A stretch of 64,000 bases of DNA from Pyxidicoccus caerfyrddinensis. Lineage in GTDB: Bacteria > Myxococcota > Myxococcia > Myxococcales > Myxococcaceae. Below, piece after piece: positions 42,874 to 53,753 of this stretch. A program made the position numbers and the translations under genes. The stretch spans positions 449,502 through 513,501 of the forward strand of contig NZ_JAAIYA010000009.1 in NCBI RefSeq assembly GCF_010894405.1, read 5' to 3'. The notes under the pieces are model-generated. The model was not told where the DNA came from. It searched no databases and worked only from the letters and a program-made list of their open reading frames with translations. Each line of letters starts with the position of its first letter. Within the stretch, counting starts at the first letter, position 1.

Positions 42874-43869
42874 ATGACGCAGTCGCTGCCCGACGTCGCC
42901 CTTCCGCCGCCCACCCCGACTCCCGCCCCGGCCCGCGAGTCGGGCGCCATTGCCCGGCTGTCGCGAAGCCTGCGCGGCCTGCCCCCCGCGGAGCGCTGGT
43001 GGGGCCCCGGCTGTGGCGGCCTGGCCGGCTGGCTCCAGCGCTCCGCGCAAGCGCTCCCCGGCGAGGACCTCACCCCGCGCTTCAAGACCTTGCTCGCGCG
43101 CGTGCGCGAGGGCGAGCCGGTGCTGCCGGACGCGGCGAAGCGGCACCAGTACGTGTTGGTGCGCGGCATGTTGGGGGACGAGCTGCCCGGCTACCTGCTG
43201 GACAACGTGCAGCGGCTGGAGCGCCGGGGCCTGGACGTGCTCGAGGCGCCGGTGGACACGGAAGGACTCATCACCGACAACGTGGCGGTGCTGCGCGAGG
43301 CGCTGCTGGACGCGGAGCACTTCGGCCGCTCGGTGGTGCTGGTGGGCCACAGCAAGGGCGGCGTGGAGTGCACGGCCACGCTGGCCCTGCACCCGGAATT
43401 GCGCCGGGTGGTGCGCGCGGTGGTGACGCTGCAGGCGCCCTACGGCGGGTCCTCCCTGGCCCATGACCTGGCCACCACGCCGGACATGCGGCGGCTCATC
43501 GACTTCGCCTTCCCTCTGCTGTTCCATGGGGTGTCCCGGTCCGTGGAGGAGCTTTCCTATACAAGTCGGATGGAGTTCATCCGAAAGCACCCCTATCCGG
43601 CCGGCATCCCCACCGTGTCGCTGGCCACCTCGCGCCTGTCGCGCCTGTCCAGCCTGTACCCGCTGCAGCGCTACCTCCGCGACAGGTACGGCTACGCGTC
43701 CGACGGCCTGGTGACGGCCCTGGACGCGGAGGTGCCCGGCGCGGGCGTGGTGCGCCTGGACGACATGGACCACTCGGAGGCCGCGCTGCGCGCCCTGCCC
43801 GGGCTGAGCCGCTATCACCCCGGTGACCTCACCGAGGCCATGGTGGCCCTGGCGCTCGACGCCCGCTGA
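42874..43869 (+). CDS. Alpha/beta hydrolase (lipase-like)
   Basis: The 331-aa protein has an alpha/beta hydrolase fold with the nucleophile elbow GHSKGG (Ser160), a putative oxyanion region (LVRGMLGDELPGY) and a C-terminal DDMDHSEAA segment likely to carry the catalytic His. The first 45 residues are Pro/Ala-rich and look disordered. There is no signal peptide. The GHSxGG elbow and the TLQAPYGGSSLAHDL segment resemble triacylglycerol lipase or PGAP1/LipB-like enzymes. It is transcribed alone, divergent from speD, and followed by a hairpin. Substrate is unknown. Confidence 0.82.
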   Translation: MTQSLPDVALPPPTPTPAPARESGAIARLSRSLRGLPPAERWWGPGCGGLAGWLQRSAQALPGEDLTPRFKTLLARVREGEPVLPDAAKRHQYVLVRGMLGDELPGYLLDNVQRLERRGLDVLEAPVDTEGLITDNVAVLREALLDAEHFGRSVVLVGHSKGGVECTATLALHPELRRVVRAVVTLQAPYGGSSLAHDLATTPDMRRLIDFAFPLLFHGVSRSVEELSYTSRMEFIRKHPYPAGIPTVSLATSRLSRLSSLYPLQRYLRDRYGYASDGLVTALDAEVPGAGVVRLDDMDHSEAALRALPGLSRYHPGDLTEAMVALALDAR

Positions 43870-43879
43870 CAGCTCCCCA

Positions 43880-43900
43880 GGCGCCCTGTCTCAGGGTGCC
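43880..43900. terminator. Hairpin between convergent genes
   Basis: GGCGCCCTG and CAGGGTGCC pair (one G-T wobble) around a 3-base loop. It covers the 21-base gap after the hydrolase stop at 43869 and the last codons of the trigger-factor-like gene. Confidence 0.5.
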
Positions 43901-44982
43901 GGCGCGGTCAGCTTCACCTTCTTCATCACGTGGTCGACGGTGGCCAGGTGCAGCGCCAGGTCGTACAGCCGCCGGGCGAGCGCCGCGTCTTCCTTCACCG
44001 CCTTGCCCAGATCCTTGCGGGCCACGCCCGACAGGCCGGCGAGGTCGTCGATGAGCGCGTCCGTGGCCTTCTTCTCCGGCTGCACGCCGTCTCGCGTGGC
44101 GATGGCCCGCAGCGCCAGGGCCAGCGTGAGGCGCCGCGCCGCGTCCGCGCGGGTGAGCGGGTCTTTCTGCCACCCCTCCAGCGCCTCCTGCAGCTCGTCC
44201 GGCTGGAAGGCCTTGCGGGCGAGGATGGGGCGCTCGGTCTCCGCCCAGCGGCGGCGAATCTCCTCGTTCACCAGCGCGGTGGACAGCGACACCTGCGTGC
44301 GCTCCACCAACACGTCCATCACCCGCTCCTGGGTGAGGCGGTCCATCTCCTCGGTGCGCTCGCGGGCCAGCTCGTCACCCAGGTGGCGCATGACGTCCGT
44401 GAGGCTGCCCATGCGCAGGCGCTTGAGCAGCTCCGGCGAGTCGTCCGCCAGGAGCCGCAGCTCCTGCGCCGCCTTCACGTCGAGGAGGAAGCGCGCTGTC
44501 TGCCCGCGCAGCGACTCCACGGCGTAGGTGTCCGGCAGCTTCAGCTCGATGCCAAAGGACTGGCCCACCTTGGCGCCGGGCAGCGCCTCGAAGAAGCCCG
44601 GCAGCACCGGGTCGGCGACGACGTACGTGCGCCAGTCCTCCCGCGTGGAGAAGGGCAGCAGCCGGCCGTTGGCGAAGCCGAGCACGTCCAGGAGCACCTC
44701 GTCCCCGGCGCCCACGTCCTCGCCTGGCTTGCGCTCGCGGCGGTCGGCGTACTGGCGGCGGAGCGCATCGAAGCGGTCGACGAGGTCCTGCTCCGTCAGC
44801 GGGGCCGGGGGCACCAGGGCCACCGTCAGCCCGTCCAGCGAAGGGGCCGTGACGGTGGGGATGTCCACCGGCTCGGTGCTGTCCAACGAGAAGGCGGCGG
44901 GCATCCGCTTCATGATGCCGAGCGCATGAAGCTCGGCCAGCGAACGCGCTCCGCCGCCCTTCGGTTCATCCTTCGTCGTCAT
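43891..44982 (-). CDS. Trigger-factor-like chaperone lacking the ribosome-binding domain
   Basis: The 363-aa protein resembles the C-terminal two-thirds of trigger factor: an arm segment (LTEQDLVDRFDALRRQYADR), an FKBP-like domain (about residues 85-170, GDEVLLDVLGF, LPGFFEALPGAKVGQSF) and a helical chaperone domain (about 190-345). Trigger factor is usually about 430 aa and begins with a ribosome-binding domain with a GFRxGKxP loop; that domain is missing here. Instead a 60-residue N-terminus is present. So it may be a dedicated rather than ribosome-bound chaperone. It follows the Ala-rich hydrophobic gene at a distance of 30 bases on the same strand, which suggests they work together. Confidence 0.8.
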   Translation of the reverse strand: MTTKDEPKGGGARSLAELHALGIMKRMPAAFSLDSTEPVDIPTVTAPSLDGLTVALVPPAPLTEQDLVDRFDALRRQYADRRERKPGEDVGAGDEVLLDVLGFANGRLLPFSTREDWRTYVVADPVLPGFFEALPGAKVGQSFGIELKLPDTYAVESLRGQTARFLLDVKAAQELRLLADDSPELLKRLRMGSLTDVMRHLGDELARERTEEMDRLTQERVMDVLVERTQVSLSTALVNEEIRRRWAETERPILARKAFQPDELQEALEGWQKDPLTRADAARRLTLALALRAIATRDGVQPEKKATDALIDDLAGLSGVARKDLGKAVKEDAALARRLYDLALHLATVDHVMKKVKLTAPAP

Positions 44983-45012
44983 GGACGCAAGTATGCGTCG
45001 AGACGGATGCGG

Positions 45013-45963
45013 CTAGAAGAACGAGCCGACGAAGCTGGACACCGTGGAGACAGCGGCGCCCACCTGGCTGACCACCGGGATGTTGGTGGCGGCGGCGATG
45101 GAGCCCAGCGCGGTGACGCCAGCGGTGATCTTCTTGCCCGGCGAGGCGTTCGGGTCCGCAATCGTGCTCACGGCGGCGGCGGTGTCCGCCACGGCGATGG
45201 CCACGTTCAGGCCCGGGGCGAAGCGGCCGGCCGCGCGCGCCGCCGCGGTGCCACCTTCGCGCAGGGCGGTGCGGGCGGCGTTGGCGCCCAGGCGGCCGGC
45301 GGTCTCCAGGCCCTCACCCGCGGCACGGGCGGCCACGTTGCGCACCACCTGGCGCGAGGCCCCCTGCACCGCCTCGCGGGCGGCGGCGCCGACCACGCGG
45401 TTGGTGACAGCGCGGGCCGCATCGGGAGCCGCCTGCGTGAAGGCGGTGCGGGCCGCGTTGGCGGCGGCGCGGTAGTTGCTGACGTTGCCGGCCGTCTCCA
45501 GGCCACCCTTCACCACGTTGAGGCCGGTGGAGGCGGCGCTGGCCACGGAGCCCGCCGCCTTGTTGGCGCCCTCCAGCGAGGGGTTGCGGAAGAAGTCGCG
45601 CGTGTCGCGGAAGGCCAGGTAGGCGGCGCCCGGAAGCTGCGACACGCTGGCGGCGGTGCCCGCGGCGCCGGCCCAGCGCGCCCCACGGGTGTTGACGCCC
45701 TCCACGGTGGGGGCATTGGCCCGGCCCGGAATCTCCCAGGGGCCGAAGCGCTGCGGGCCCGGGGCGTTGCGCACCTGGGTGGCGGCCACGCCGTCGGAGA
45801 TGGACTTCGCGCCGTTGGCGACCTGGCTCACCCGGTTGTGGCCCGTCTCGAACCGGTCCGCCTGCCCCTGAGCCGGGGCCGGAGGCCGGGGCGGAGTCGG
45901 CGTGGGCCGCGCCGTCGGGGTGGGCGTCGTGGCGGGGCGGGGCTCGTTACGGATGGGCGCCAT
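45013..45963 (-). CDS. Ala/Gly-rich hydrophobic protein of unknown function
   Basis: The ATG at 45963 has GGAG about ten bases upstream. The 316-aa protein has a Pro/Thr-rich N-terminus (residues 1-35), no signal peptide, and then long Ala-rich stretches (AARAAGEGLETAGRLGANAA and similar) that are amphipathic or hydrophobic with Gly/Ala zipper spacing. The C-terminus (VAIAVADTAAAVSTIAD to the end FVGSFF) could span a membrane. I do not recognise the family; the composition resembles bacterial pore-forming or effector proteins and their translocation regions. It lies 30 bases before the trigger-factor-like gene, which may encode its chaperone. A toxin or membrane-active role is speculation. 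Confidence 0.68.
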   Translation of the reverse strand: MAPIRNEPRPATTPTPTARPTPTPPRPPAPAQGQADRFETGHNRVSQVANGAKSISDGVAATQVRNAPGPQRFGPWEIPGRANAPTVEGVNTRGARWAGAAGTAASVSQLPGAAYLAFRDTRDFFRNPSLEGANKAAGSVASAASTGLNVVKGGLETAGNVSNYRAAANAARTAFTQAAPDAARAVTNRVVGAAAREAVQGASRQVVRNVAARAAGEGLETAGRLGANAARTALREGGTAAARAAGRFAPGLNVAIAVADTAAAVSTIADPNASPGKKITAGVTALGSIAAATNIPVVSQVGAAVSTVSSFVGSFF

Positions 45964-46144
45964 GCGAAAGGGACTCCAATGGGATCTTCACGAATCGCTA
46001 CCCGGATCATCGGGCCATCCGCCGCCGAGTTGCTTCGAGGCCGGGGCCTTTATGTCTTTTTTACTCCAGGTGCGTGACTGTGGACAGGGGGCTCCCGCGT
46101 AAACCCCTGGAATCCGTTGAAGGTGGCGTTTAGGTTCGCCCGCC

Positions 46145-46887
<743 letters not shown>

Positions 46888-46888
<1 letters not shown>

Positions 46889-47637
46889 TGGGGGGCCGCA
46901 CCGCTCGGCGCCTCACCACGCGGCTGGGTGAGCTGGAGTGCAACGTCGTCGACGCGCTCCCCGAGGGCGCGGCGCCCGAGTTGGCCGTCATCCTCTGTCA
47001 TGGCTTCGGCGCTCCGGCGACGGACCTGGTGCCGCTCGCGCCGGAGCTGATGTCGGTGGAGGCGTCGCTCGCCGACCGCGTGCGCTTCATCTTCCCCGGC
47101 GCGCCGCTGACGCTGGCGGAGTGGGGCATGCCCGCCGGACGCGCGTGGTTCCACCTGCCCGAGGCCATCATGCGCGGGCAGCTCCGCGACTGGGACCTCT
47201 TCGCCCGCGAGGTGCCCCCGGGCCTGCCGGCCGCGCGCCGGGCGATGATGAGCGTGGTGGACGCGGTGTCCGCCTCCATGAAGCTGCCGTACGGCCGCAT
47301 CGCGCTGGGCGGCTTCAGCCAGGGCGGCATGCTGACGACGGACGTGGCGCTGCGGCTGGAGGAGGCGCCCGCCGGCCTGTGCATCCTGTCCGGCACGCTC
47401 ACCTCGGAGGCGGAGTGGCGGCAGAAGGCGCAGGCCCGCAAGGGGCTGCCCGTGTTCCAGGCCCACGGCCGGGACGACACCGTGCTGCCCTTCGCCGCCG
47501 CCGAGCGCCTGCGCGACGTGCTGACGGAGTCCGGGCTGGCGGTGGAGTTCCACCCCTTCGACGGGCCGCACACGATTGACTCCGAGGAGCTGGAGCGGCT
47601 GGCCGCGTTCCTGGTGGCGCGGCTGGGAGGGCGCTGA
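46888..47637 (+). CDS. Carboxylesterase / phospholipase-type hydrolase
   Basis: The 249-aa protein is an alpha/beta hydrolase of the carboxylesterase/acyl-protein thioesterase family. The nucleophile elbow is GFSQGG (Ser144). The Asp of the triad is probably in HGRDDTVLP and the His in GPHTID. The N-terminus starts with a TRRLTTRLGELE segment and shows no signal peptide, so it is cytoplasmic. Relatives hydrolyse short-chain esters or deacylate lipids. It overlaps the cyclophilin stop by one base and is followed after five bases by yjbQ, so all three are one operon. Confidence 0.88.
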
Positions 47638-47641
47638 AGGC

Positions 47642-48055
47642 ATGTACCACGCGAAGGAGCTGACGGTGTCCACGCGGGGCCGCGGCTTCACCGACATCAC
47701 CGGCGAGGTGCAGCGCGCGGTGACGGAGAGCGGCGCCCGGCAGGGGCTGTGCACGGTGTTCCTGCACCACACGAGCGCGTCCCTGATTCTGTGTGAGAAC
47801 GCGGACCCGGACGTGCGGCGTGATTTGGAGTCCTTCTTCGCGCGGCTGGTGAAGGACGGGGATGCGCTCTTCGTGCACGACGCGGAGGGGCCGGACGACA
47901 TGCCCGCGCACGTGCGCACGGTGCTCACGCAGAACTCCTTGAGCATCCCCGTGAAGGACGGCGCCGCGGCCCTGGGCACGTGGCAGGGCGTCTACGTCTG
48001 GGAGCACCGCACGTCGCCGCACCGCCGCCGCGTCACCGTGTCCGTGGTGGGGTGA
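47642..48055 (+). CDS. yjbQ: YjbQ family protein (UPF0047)
   Basis: The ATG at 47642 is chosen because the conserved domain begins there; the longer in-frame ORF starts inside the previous gene. The 137-aa protein has the family signature LFLHHTSASLILCENADPDV-type segment and the ending WEHRTSPHRRRVTVSVVG. YjbQ is a conserved small protein that has been reported to have a thiamine-phosphate synthase-like activity (secondary thiamine-phosphate synthase enzyme). It is cytoplasmic. It is the third gene of the cyclophilin-esterase operon. Confidence 0.92.
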   Translation: MYHAKELTVSTRGRGFTDITGEVQRAVTESGARQGLCTVFLHHTSASLILCENADPDVRRDLESFFARLVKDGDALFVHDAEGPDDMPAHVRTVLTQNSLSIPVKDGAAALGTWQGVYVWEHRTSPHRRRVTVSVVG

Positions 48056-48092
48056 GCGCGGCCCGGCAGTGGACCGCGCCCGGGTCAACGAC

Positions 48093-48533
48093 TCAGTTGG
48101 CGCAGTAGAAGTCAATCGGGGATTGGTGGAGCGGGCTCACCGTCATGGTGGCGTCCACCACCTGGAGCAGCGGCACGATGACCCTGACGGCCGGCGCTCC
48201 CGGACCCGGCTCGGTGCAGGAGAACTTCTGGAGCCGGGCCCCAGGGGCCATGAGCGTCGTGTAGACGGACCCCGTGGTGTAGTCGTACCCATCCATGCCC
48301 CAGTAATACGTGTAGGGCGCGACGCCGCCCGTCGCGGTCGTCAGGCAGTAGATGAACGACGTGGACGTCCGGTTGCACGAGAGCGTGACGGACAGTCCCG
48401 CCTGGGAGGTCCCCAGGGCGGAGTCCTCCGCCGGCGCGGAGTCGAGGTCCTCCGGGGAAACACCACCACAGGCCATGGACATCAGCGCCGCCGGAGCGAG
48501 GAAGAGAGCATCACGAAGGGAGAAGCGTCGCAT
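48093..48533 (-). CDS. Small lipoprotein with PKD-like domain
   Basis: The ATG at 48533 has GGAG nine bases upstream; a GTG at 48548 would be five residues longer but has no site. The 146-aa protein has a signal peptide with lipobox SMAC (Cys22). The mature part contains the PKD/Ig-like pattern TGGVAPYTYYW, with nearby cysteines (CNRTS, YC) and two more at the end (SC, YC) that may form disulfides. It is likely an outer-membrane or surface lipoprotein, perhaps a binding module. It is convergent with yjbQ. I do not know the function. Confidence 0.72.
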   Translation of the reverse strand: MRRFSLRDALFLAPAALMSMACGGVSPEDLDSAPAEDSALGTSQAGLSVTLSCNRTSTSFIYCLTTATGGVAPYTYYWGMDGYDYTTGSVYTTLMAPGARLQKFSCTEPGPGAPAVRVIVPLLQVVDATMTVSPLHQSPIDFYCAN

Positions 48534-48658
48534 CAGGTCTGACTCCACGCAGATGAGGCGCGGGAATGCGCCTCATCCGAGAAGACAGAACACACCTTCA
48601 ATCGGAATCAAGTAACACAAACAGCCTGATTTCAAAGGCCAGACGTCCAACAGCCCCG

Positions 48659-50647
48659 CTACCGCTCGCGGTGCGCGGTGGCGGCGACGGTGACCTTGCG
48701 CTCGTGGCCCTTCGCTCGCGCCTGTCCCCGGATGCGCACCCAGGAGCCGGGGGCGTCCGGCGTCGCGTGGACCATGGACCAGCCGGTGGGCACCTCAGGC
48801 GCGGCCCAGGTGTAGAGGGCGCGGGCGTCCTTCGGCGCCAGGTTGATGCAGCCGTGGCTCATCGGGTCGCCGAAGCGGTCGTGCCAGTAGGCGGTGTGCA
48901 GCGCGAAGTCGTCCTGGAAGAACATGGTCCACGGCACCGTGGCCACGCGGTACGTCTCGCCGCCCGTGGTGCCGTTGCCCGTCATGTCCGCCTCCGCGAA
49001 CTTGAGCCAGATGCGGTAGAGCCCCTCCGGAGTGTCCGTGCCCGGCTTCCCGGAGGAGATGAGCGTCGCGTACACCGGCCGCTCGCCCTCGTAGGCCACC
49101 AGCACCTGGGCCTCCAGGTCCACGTCCAGCCACCGCTCGCCGGGCTCCACGCCGGGCGGCGCGGGCGTGAACCAGGCCACGTGCAGGTCGTCCCGGGCCA
49201 CCCAGTGATTCTCCGAGATGAGCACCCAGTTGCCATCCGCGGACAGCTCCCGCACCGCCACCAGCGTGCGCGGCGGCAGCACCGTCTCCCGCGCGGCCTT
49301 CGCGTCCGGCGCCACGCGCACGTCCACGTCTGCATCCGGCCGCTTGCGGGACTGGGCCCACGCGAAGGGCGTCGGCAGCTCCGCGAGCAGCTCCGCGCTC
49401 ACGCCCTCGAAGGAGGAGGGCCGGTACTCGCGCAGCACGCGCGCCTCCAGGTACTGGCCGTCCGCGGTGCGCCAGAAGGTGCGGCGGCCCACGCGCACCT
49501 GCCCGCGCAGCTGCACCGTCACCGAGCCCTTCAGCAACACACCCTTCTTCTTCTTCCGAGCCAGGGCGAGGCTCGGGTACGCGCGCACGCGCCGGCCCAC
49601 CACGCGCGCGTAGATGCCCGGCGTCAGCTCGCCCTCGCGCAGCTTTGGCAAATCCCTCACGCGGGGCTCGCGGAAGTTGGGCTCCAGGTAGCGGTCGCAG
49701 ACCCAGCCGCGCGGCTCGATTCGCACCCACGCGTCGCAGTCCGGCCCGCGCATGGCCGTGTCGCCCTGCCAGCGCACGCGCATGTCCTGGGCCACCGTGC
49801 CCAACGGCGGCGCATCCCGGCGCGGCTCCTGGCGCACGGCGATGGAGCGCCTCACCCGCAGCGAGCCCGCGTCGGGCGCATAGGGAATGGCGAAGGGCGC
49901 CGTCCCCGCGTCCGCGCCGCCGACGGGCTCCGAGTCCGGCTCGAACTCCTCGGGGTCCAGGGACGGGTCGATGTCGCCGAGCACCAGCCCCGTGTCCTCC
50001 AGCGGCTCGCCATCGGGACCGAGCACCAACTCCGCGCCCGGGTTCTTCCGGTCCGGGATGACGACGAGCTGCTCGGCGGGCGGAGGCTCCACGTCCTCCG
50101 CGTCCCCATGCGGCGCGGGCCTGGGCATGGCGCTGAGGGCCGGGTCGTTCGCGAGCGCTGGGCCCTCGGCTCGCGAGTCATCGGAGCCGGCAGGCAAGGA
50201 GGCCACCCTGGGCGCCGCCTTCGCGTCGATAGAGGCCGTGCCACCATCCGTGCTCGAAGCCGGCGCGGTCCGCTGCCACGCGGCGAGCAGCTCTTCCGAA
50301 GAGGGGCCGTTGCCGAGGTCCTGCGCGCTCGGGCCACCGTCGGAGGACGGGGCGCTTCCAGCCGCCGGTGCAGCGGCCGTGACGGAGGGCTCGCCCGCTC
50401 CCGTCCGCGCACCGGCCGTGACGGCTCCCGTTTCCACCGAGGCATCGGCGACGAGGGCCAGCGCACCCGAACTGACGTCAGGCTGGAGCACCGCCACCCG
50501 CGCCACGCCTGCGTCAGGCTCGAGGCCACCCTGCGCGGGCACGACGGCCACCGCCACGCCGCCAGCGACTCGCGACTCCTCCGGCTGGGAAGGAGGAGCA
50601 CACGCGAGACCGGGCAGGAGCAGAGCGAGCGGGAGCCAACGACGCAT
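48659..50647 (-). CDS. L,D-transpeptidase lipoprotein (YkuD domain)
   Basis: The 662-aa protein has a lipoprotein signal with lipobox GLAC (Cys16). A low-complexity Ala/Ser/Pro/Asp region of about 230 residues follows and is probably an extended linker. Two SH3-like segments (about residues 260-340 and 440-490) flank the catalytic part. The YkuD domain (about residues 505-640) has HTAYWHDRFGDPMSHGCINL, with the active-site SHGC (His598, Cys600). L,D-transpeptidases form 3-3 cross-links in peptidoglycan or attach proteins to it. The enzyme therefore acts in the periplasm. The 660-aa length is about twice that of minimal family members. Confidence 0.9.
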   Translation of the reverse strand: MRRWLPLALLLPGLACAPPSQPEESRVAGGVAVAVVPAQGGLEPDAGVARVAVLQPDVSSGALALVADASVETGAVTAGARTGAGEPSVTAAAPAAGSAPSSDGGPSAQDLGNGPSSEELLAAWQRTAPASSTDGGTASIDAKAAPRVASLPAGSDDSRAEGPALANDPALSAMPRPAPHGDAEDVEPPPAEQLVVIPDRKNPGAELVLGPDGEPLEDTGLVLGDIDPSLDPEEFEPDSEPVGGADAGTAPFAIPYAPDAGSLRVRRSIAVRQEPRRDAPPLGTVAQDMRVRWQGDTAMRGPDCDAWVRIEPRGWVCDRYLEPNFREPRVRDLPKLREGELTPGIYARVVGRRVRAYPSLALARKKKKGVLLKGSVTVQLRGQVRVGRRTFWRTADGQYLEARVLREYRPSSFEGVSAELLAELPTPFAWAQSRKRPDADVDVRVAPDAKAARETVLPPRTLVAVRELSADGNWVLISENHWVARDDLHVAWFTPAPPGVEPGERWLDVDLEAQVLVAYEGERPVYATLISSGKPGTDTPEGLYRIWLKFAEADMTGNGTTGGETYRVATVPWTMFFQDDFALHTAYWHDRFGDPMSHGCINLAPKDARALYTWAAPEVPTGWSMVHATPDAPGSWVRIRGQARAKGHERKVTVAATAHRER

Positions 50648-50746
50648 GGATGCGACACGCTACGTAGGTGCCCGCCGAGTCACAACGTCGTCCGAGGTGA
50701 GGTTGCCTGCGCTCCACTCCGCGCGGGTGTGCATACCGTGCGCCCG

Positions 50747-50805
50747 GAGCGGCGGTTGTCACATGCAACGGAATGTATCAGCCCGAGCGAGCGGAACCGC
50801 CGCTC
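50747..50805. repeat. 11-bp inverted repeat upstream of the L,D-transpeptidase gene
   Basis: GAGCGGCGGTT (50747-50757) is repeated in inverted form as AACCGCCGCTC (50795-50805) with a 37-base spacer. It runs from the methyltransferase stop codon toward the L,D-transpeptidase start, so it could be a terminator for the first or an operator for the second. The spacer is long for a terminator loop. Confidence 0.5.
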
Positions 50806-51622
50806 ACTTCCGCGAGCCGACCGTGAGGTACGCGTTGAACAGGCCGACCTGGGGACCGGTACCCAGCTCCGCGGAGACCTTGTCCAGCAGGGCCCGCTCG
50901 ACGCCTCCCCACCTCTCACCGAGCGACCGCCGCGCCAGCGCGATGGGCGCGGCCGAGCGCACCATCGCGTCCACCAGCGCCGCCGTTGAAGCGTAGTCCA
51001 CGCGCGCACTCACCTCGTGCACGGAGACGTCGGCGAAGCCCGCTCCGGACATCTCCCGCTGGCACGTCTCCGGGTCCGACAGCGGCATCATCCCGTCGCG
51101 CGGCGCCCCGCCCCCTCCCCCGCTCATCAGCTCCGCGAAGCTCCGGTAGAACACGTTCATCGCGGGCGAGCGCTCCAGCGGAATCCAGCTCGACACGACG
51201 GCACGGCCTCCGGGGACGAGCACCCGCAGCAGCTCGCGGAAGCCGCGTGGACGGTCGGGGAAGAACATCAGCCCGAACATCGAGAACGCCGCGTCGAACG
51301 TCCTATCCGGCAGCGCCAGCGCCATGCCGTCCCCGACGAGCGACTCGACCTCCAGCCCCTCCGCCGCCGCGCGCTCGCGCAGCGTCGCAATCATCCGCGG
51401 CGCGAAGTCCACCGCCGTCACCCGCGCGCCGCCTCGCGCCGCGATGAGCGCCAGCGTCCCGGGCCCGGCCGCCACGTCCACCACGCGTGAGCCCCGCCCC
51501 ACCGCGACCCGCGCGAGCGCGTCACGGGCGAAGTGCTCGAACACGGGCTGCAGCTCGCGCACGTACTCCGGCACGACGAGCTCCCAGGCATCGGGGATGG
51601 CGAGGGGCGACAGGGTCGACAT
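50804..51622 (-). CDS. SAM-dependent methyltransferase
   Basis: The ATG at 51622 is preceded by GGAGAG eight bases away, which decides the start against an ATG at 51667. The 272-aa protein has a class I Rossmann methyltransferase fold: motif I VVDVAAGPGTLAL, motif post-I VTAVDFAPRM, motif II/III (FDAAFSMFGLMFFPD). It looks like a UbiE/COQ5-type or small-molecule methyltransferase. The substrate is unknown. It lies 50 bases after the C39-like peptidase gene on the same strand and may be co-transcribed. Confidence 0.85.
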   Translation of the reverse strand: MSTLSPLAIPDAWELVVPEYVRELQPVFEHFARDALARVAVGRGSRVVDVAAGPGTLALIAARGGARVTAVDFAPRMIATLRERAAAEGLEVESLVGDGMALALPDRTFDAAFSMFGLMFFPDRPRGFRELLRVLVPGGRAVVSSWIPLERSPAMNVFYRSFAELMSGGGGGAPRDGMMPLSDPETCQREMSGAGFADVSVHEVSARVDYASTAALVDAMVRSAAPIALARRSLGERWGGVERALLDKVSAELGTGPQVGLFNAYLTVGSRK

Positions 51623-51673
51623 GGGGAAGCTCTCTCCAGGAAGGGGATGCGCGGGCATCAACGACACCCGGGG

Positions 51674-52927
<1,254 letters not shown>

Positions 52928-53113
52928 GGCGCGGAGTCTGGAGGGCCCGGCCCCCATGGCACAACCCCGTTGTCGAAACCCGCCAGGGTACCAGACTTCC
53001 GCCGGTCCACCGCTCGCACGCGCCAGGAGCTTCACGGACGAGGAGCTTCTGAAGTCAGGCCGCCCACGCCGGGGTACGTTCCGCACCCGACCTCACCCCC
53101 GGAGGCTGTACCG

Positions 53114-53593
53114 ATGAAGAAGTCCCTCGCCGCGTGTCTCGTGTTGCTCGCCCTGGCCGCTCCCGCCCTCGCCGCTCCGAAGGGAGAGGAGGCCGCCGTG
53201 CTCGAGGCGCTGCACTCCGGCTGCGAGTCCTTCCGCACCGGGAACGAGAGCCTCGCGGCGGAGTTCCTGGCCGACGGCTTCACCCTCACCGACACGGCCG
53301 GCAACATCACCACGCGCGAGGAGACCCTCACCGAGTTGCGCAACAAGGAGCCCCGCTACGAGGTCTTCCGCAACCACGACATGAAGGTGCGGCTCTACGG
53401 CGACACGGCCGTGGTGAACGGCACCACCTCCGTGAAGGGCGTGGCCGGTGGGAAGCCCTTCGCCGCCGAGCTGCGCTTCACGGACACGCTCGTGAAGCGC
53501 AACGGCCGGTGGCGTATCGTCGCCAGCCACGTGTCCCCGATGCCGAAGCAGAAGCAGGAGAAGCAGGGCGAGGCCGCACCGGCTCCCCACTGA
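53114..53593 (+). CDS. Exported SnoaL-like / DUF4440 protein
   Basis: The ATG at 53114 has GGAGG eight bases upstream. The 159-aa protein has a signal peptide ending ALAA. The mature part is a NTF2-like cone fold (SnoaL/DUF4440): EEAAVLEALHSGCESFRTGN, DGFTLTDTAGNITTREE and VNGTTSVKG, then NGRWRIVASHVSP. Such domains act as small-molecule-binding or isomerase/lyase folds, but exported single-domain forms have no defined role. It is alone, followed by the SDR gene 160 bases further. Confidence 0.82.
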   Translation: MKKSLAACLVLLALAAPALAAPKGEEAAVLEALHSGCESFRTGNESLAAEFLADGFTLTDTAGNITTREETLTELRNKEPRYEVFRNHDMKVRLYGDTAVVNGTTSVKGVAGGKPFAAELRFTDTLVKRNGRWRIVASHVSPMPKQKQEKQGEAAPAPH

Positions 53594-53753
53594 GCGGCCG
53601 TGCGGGGGTGGTCAAGGGCCCGAGCCCCCTGGTGGGAGCGCCCCTTTCATTGGAGGTCCGGGCTCCTGGCCGCATGCCCGCCCCCCCTCCCGTCGAGCCC
53701 GTGACCACCACCGTCCTTCCTTCACGGCCGTCCGGAGGGTATTCACCGGAGGA

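Noticed and set aside
48566..50989. 807-codon plus-strand frame opposite the L,D-transpeptidase gene
   Set aside because: The minus-strand gene has the SHGC active site and lipobox. The plus frame shows no domain and is Arg/His/Gly-rich.
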